A stretch of DNA of 5,792 nt from Desulfovibrionaceae bacterium UBA930 (GTDB lineage Bacteria; Desulfobacterota; Desulfovibrionia; Desulfovibrionales; Desulfovibrionaceae): positions 2,298-8,089 of the forward strand of contig DBDO01000216.1 in NCBI GenBank assembly GCA_002293605.1, written 5' to 3'. Made by a program: the position numbers and the translations under genes. This document shows, piece after piece, positions 4,527 to 5,792 of the stretch. Under the pieces are notes generated by a model. That model was not told where the DNA came from. It saw only the letters and a list, made by a program, of their open reading frames with translations, and did no database searches. The number at the start of each line of letters is the position of its first letter. The stretch's first letter is position 1.

Positions 4527-5792
4527 CTAAAACTCTACACTCACCCCTCCATAGAACAAATGCCCCACCGAGTTCTCGCCCACTTCGGCCCGATATCCGG
4601 CCCGAAGGCTGAGTACGGCCTCCTCGCTCACAAGTATTTTGCCGTCAATATAGGCGGAAAGCTCCAGAAAATCCGCGTCCAGTTCCCGTGAATCCGCCGT
4701 GCAGGGGTAGCCCGCGCCGCAGCCGTTATCCACAAAGGCATACTTTGCGCTCCGCCTGCGGCCCGTATAGCGGTGCTTCCATTCCGCGCCAAGGCCCGCT
4801 GTTATTGCGTGTTCCTCGGCCAGGAAAAAATCGCGCTCCAATGTGGCCCCGAGGGAACTGCTCACGCTGCTGCCCTCTATCTTGTCCACGGCAGCGGCCA
4901 TGATGTCGCCGCTTTCCTTGAAGGAATCCTGCCACAGCCACAGGGCCGAGACAGAGGCCGCAGGCGTAAGGCGGGTATGTTCTGCTATAGCAATGGGGTA
5001 GGCAAGCTCCAGGCCCAGGCCTGCCACTTCCTGATCAAAGCGGCTGCTGTTCGTGCCAAGGCCGCCAGGGCTGCGCTCCAGGTCCACGGACTGAGAGGAA
5101 TAGCTGGCGTCCGCGGTGAGCTGCAGGCCCCAGGGCATTAAGGAACTGGCTTGCAGCCCTGCATGGACGCTTTCCGATTCCGCGTCCGCGCTGATGCTGC
5201 TAAAGTCCGTGCTGCTGTAAGAATAGCCGCCGTATGCGCCCAAACTGAACAGGGGCGAGGGCTCCCAGACCCCGCCAAAGAGCGCGCCGCTGGTCTGCAC
5301 CTCATAGCCGGAAAAGCCCCCGCCGCTGCTTATATTCGAAAATGCGCCCACATAATTGGCCCAAAAACGCAGGCTCCCCTGGCGCATGGAGTCCGCGCCA
5401 TGCCCAAGAAAGCCTTCTCTGGCGGCAGTGCGCGCGGTATCGTGAATCTGCGCTCCCACAAGGGCCATGTCCGCCGCCGCTTCCGGAGGACCGGAGTGGA
5501 AATCATGGCGCAGGGCCAGTACCTCATAGGGAGAGAGGGACAGGCCCTTTGCCGTGTGGTTCAGCCACTGGGTCATGCAGTCTTCGGCTTCAATCAGGTT
5601 GGGCGTGGTAAAGGCATCGGGAACATTGATATTGTCCAGCCAGAGCTGCGTGCCGTTCTGCTCGAACATGGGAACCATGGTATAGCCATCAGGATGCAGA
5701 AGGCGGATCTCCCCTACCTGCACCATGTCCGGGGCTGTTGTGGAAAGCAGGGCAGGCGCTGCTGCGGCGAGCGGCGCTGCCGCAGCCATTGA
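4527..5792 (-). CDS. Autotransporter, C-terminal outer-membrane beta-barrel part (N-terminus outside window)
   Basis: Type Va secretion protein: the C-terminal domain forms an outer-membrane barrel that carries the N-terminal passenger to the surface. Numbering from the in-frame Met at 5789, about residues 138-420 are alternating, aromatic-rich, amphipathic strands (for example RFWANYVGAF at 141-150 and SLGAYGGYSYSSTDF at 182-196), and the chain ends YGGVSVEF, with the terminal Phe recognised by the Bam machinery. About 283 residues is normal for the autotransporter barrel. Residues about 62-135 look helical and may be the linker that lies in the pore. The frame is still open at base 5792 (the codon before that Met is TCA), and residues 1-20 are Ala-rich without the basic start of a signal peptide, so the true start and most of the passenger are probably outside. 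The passenger's function cannot be told. Two cysteines (357, 363) lie in one probable loop. Confidence 0.88.
   Translation of the reverse strand, partial: SMAAAAPLAAAAPALLSTTAPDMVQVGEIRLLHPDGYTMVPMFEQNGTQLWLDNINVPDAFTTPNLIEAEDCMTQWLNHTAKGLSLSPYEVLALRHDFHSGPPEAAADMALVGAQIHDTARTAAREGFLGHGADSMRQGSLRFWANYVGAFSNISSGGGFSGYEVQTSGALFGGVWEPSPLFSLGAYGGYSYSSTDFSSISADAESESVHAGLQASSLMPWGLQLTADASYSSQSVDLERSPGGLGTNSSRFDQEVAGLGLELAYPIAIAEHTRLTPAASVSALWLWQDSFKESGDIMAAAVDKIEGSSVSSSLGATLERDFFLAEEHAITAGLGAEWKHRYTGRRRSAKYAFVDNGCGAGYPCTADSRELDADFLELSAYIDGKILVSEEAVLSLRAGYRAEVGENSVGHLFYGGVSVEF

Noticed and set aside
4106..4612. 168-codon plus-strand frame across the trpB leader
   Set aside because: It crosses the promoter, leader ORF and terminator on the other strand and has no recognisable domain.
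5151..5792. 213-codon plus-strand frame at the right end
   Set aside because: Antisense to the autotransporter barrel, which is supported by strand pattern and terminal Phe; the antisense product is Arg/Ala/Gly-rich.

Overview
The window reads as a piece of a GC-rich Gram-negative chromosome with every gene I can support on the minus strand. An outer-membrane autotransporter barrel, a chemoreceptor with a cysteine-bearing PAS domain, and GC-rich genes separated by AT-rich gaps fit a sulfate-reducing Desulfovibrio/Bilophila-type deltaproteobacterium. That assignment is inference from gene character, not a database match.

In transcription order (high to low coordinates): (1) 5792-4527, the C-terminal part of an autotransporter, cut by the window edge and ending in the usual barrel-terminal Phe, followed by a strong GC-rich hairpin at 4485-4524. 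(2) 4455-4126, a control region for trpB: a sigma70-type promoter, a 17-residue leader peptide with two adjacent Trp codons, a pause hairpin, a possible antiterminator, an intrinsic terminator with an 8-U tail, and an AT-rich interrupted palindrome before the trpB ribosome binding site. (3) 4125-2866, a complete trpB, closed by a 14-bp hairpin. (4) 2796-2388, about 410 bases of AT-rich DNA with no credible gene, holding the promoter for the next gene. (5) 2387-1, a large transmembrane methyl-accepting chemotaxis protein, missing only its last few residues at the window edge.

The most interesting part is the trpB leader. It has the parts of classical ribosome-mediated tryptophan attenuation: when charged tRNA-Trp is plentiful the leader is translated through and the terminator forms; when it is scarce the ribosome stalls on Trp-Trp and the alternative pairing can form. 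Two things are unusual. It controls a trpB with no trpA or other trp gene next to it, and the canonical spacing of the predicted promoter puts the transcription start on the A of the leader ATG, so the leader peptide may be translated from a leaderless mRNA. A solitary, Trp-attenuated trpB would suit salvage of external indole with serine, or it is a trp operon that has been broken up. The flanking autotransporter and chemoreceptor have no evident functional link to it.
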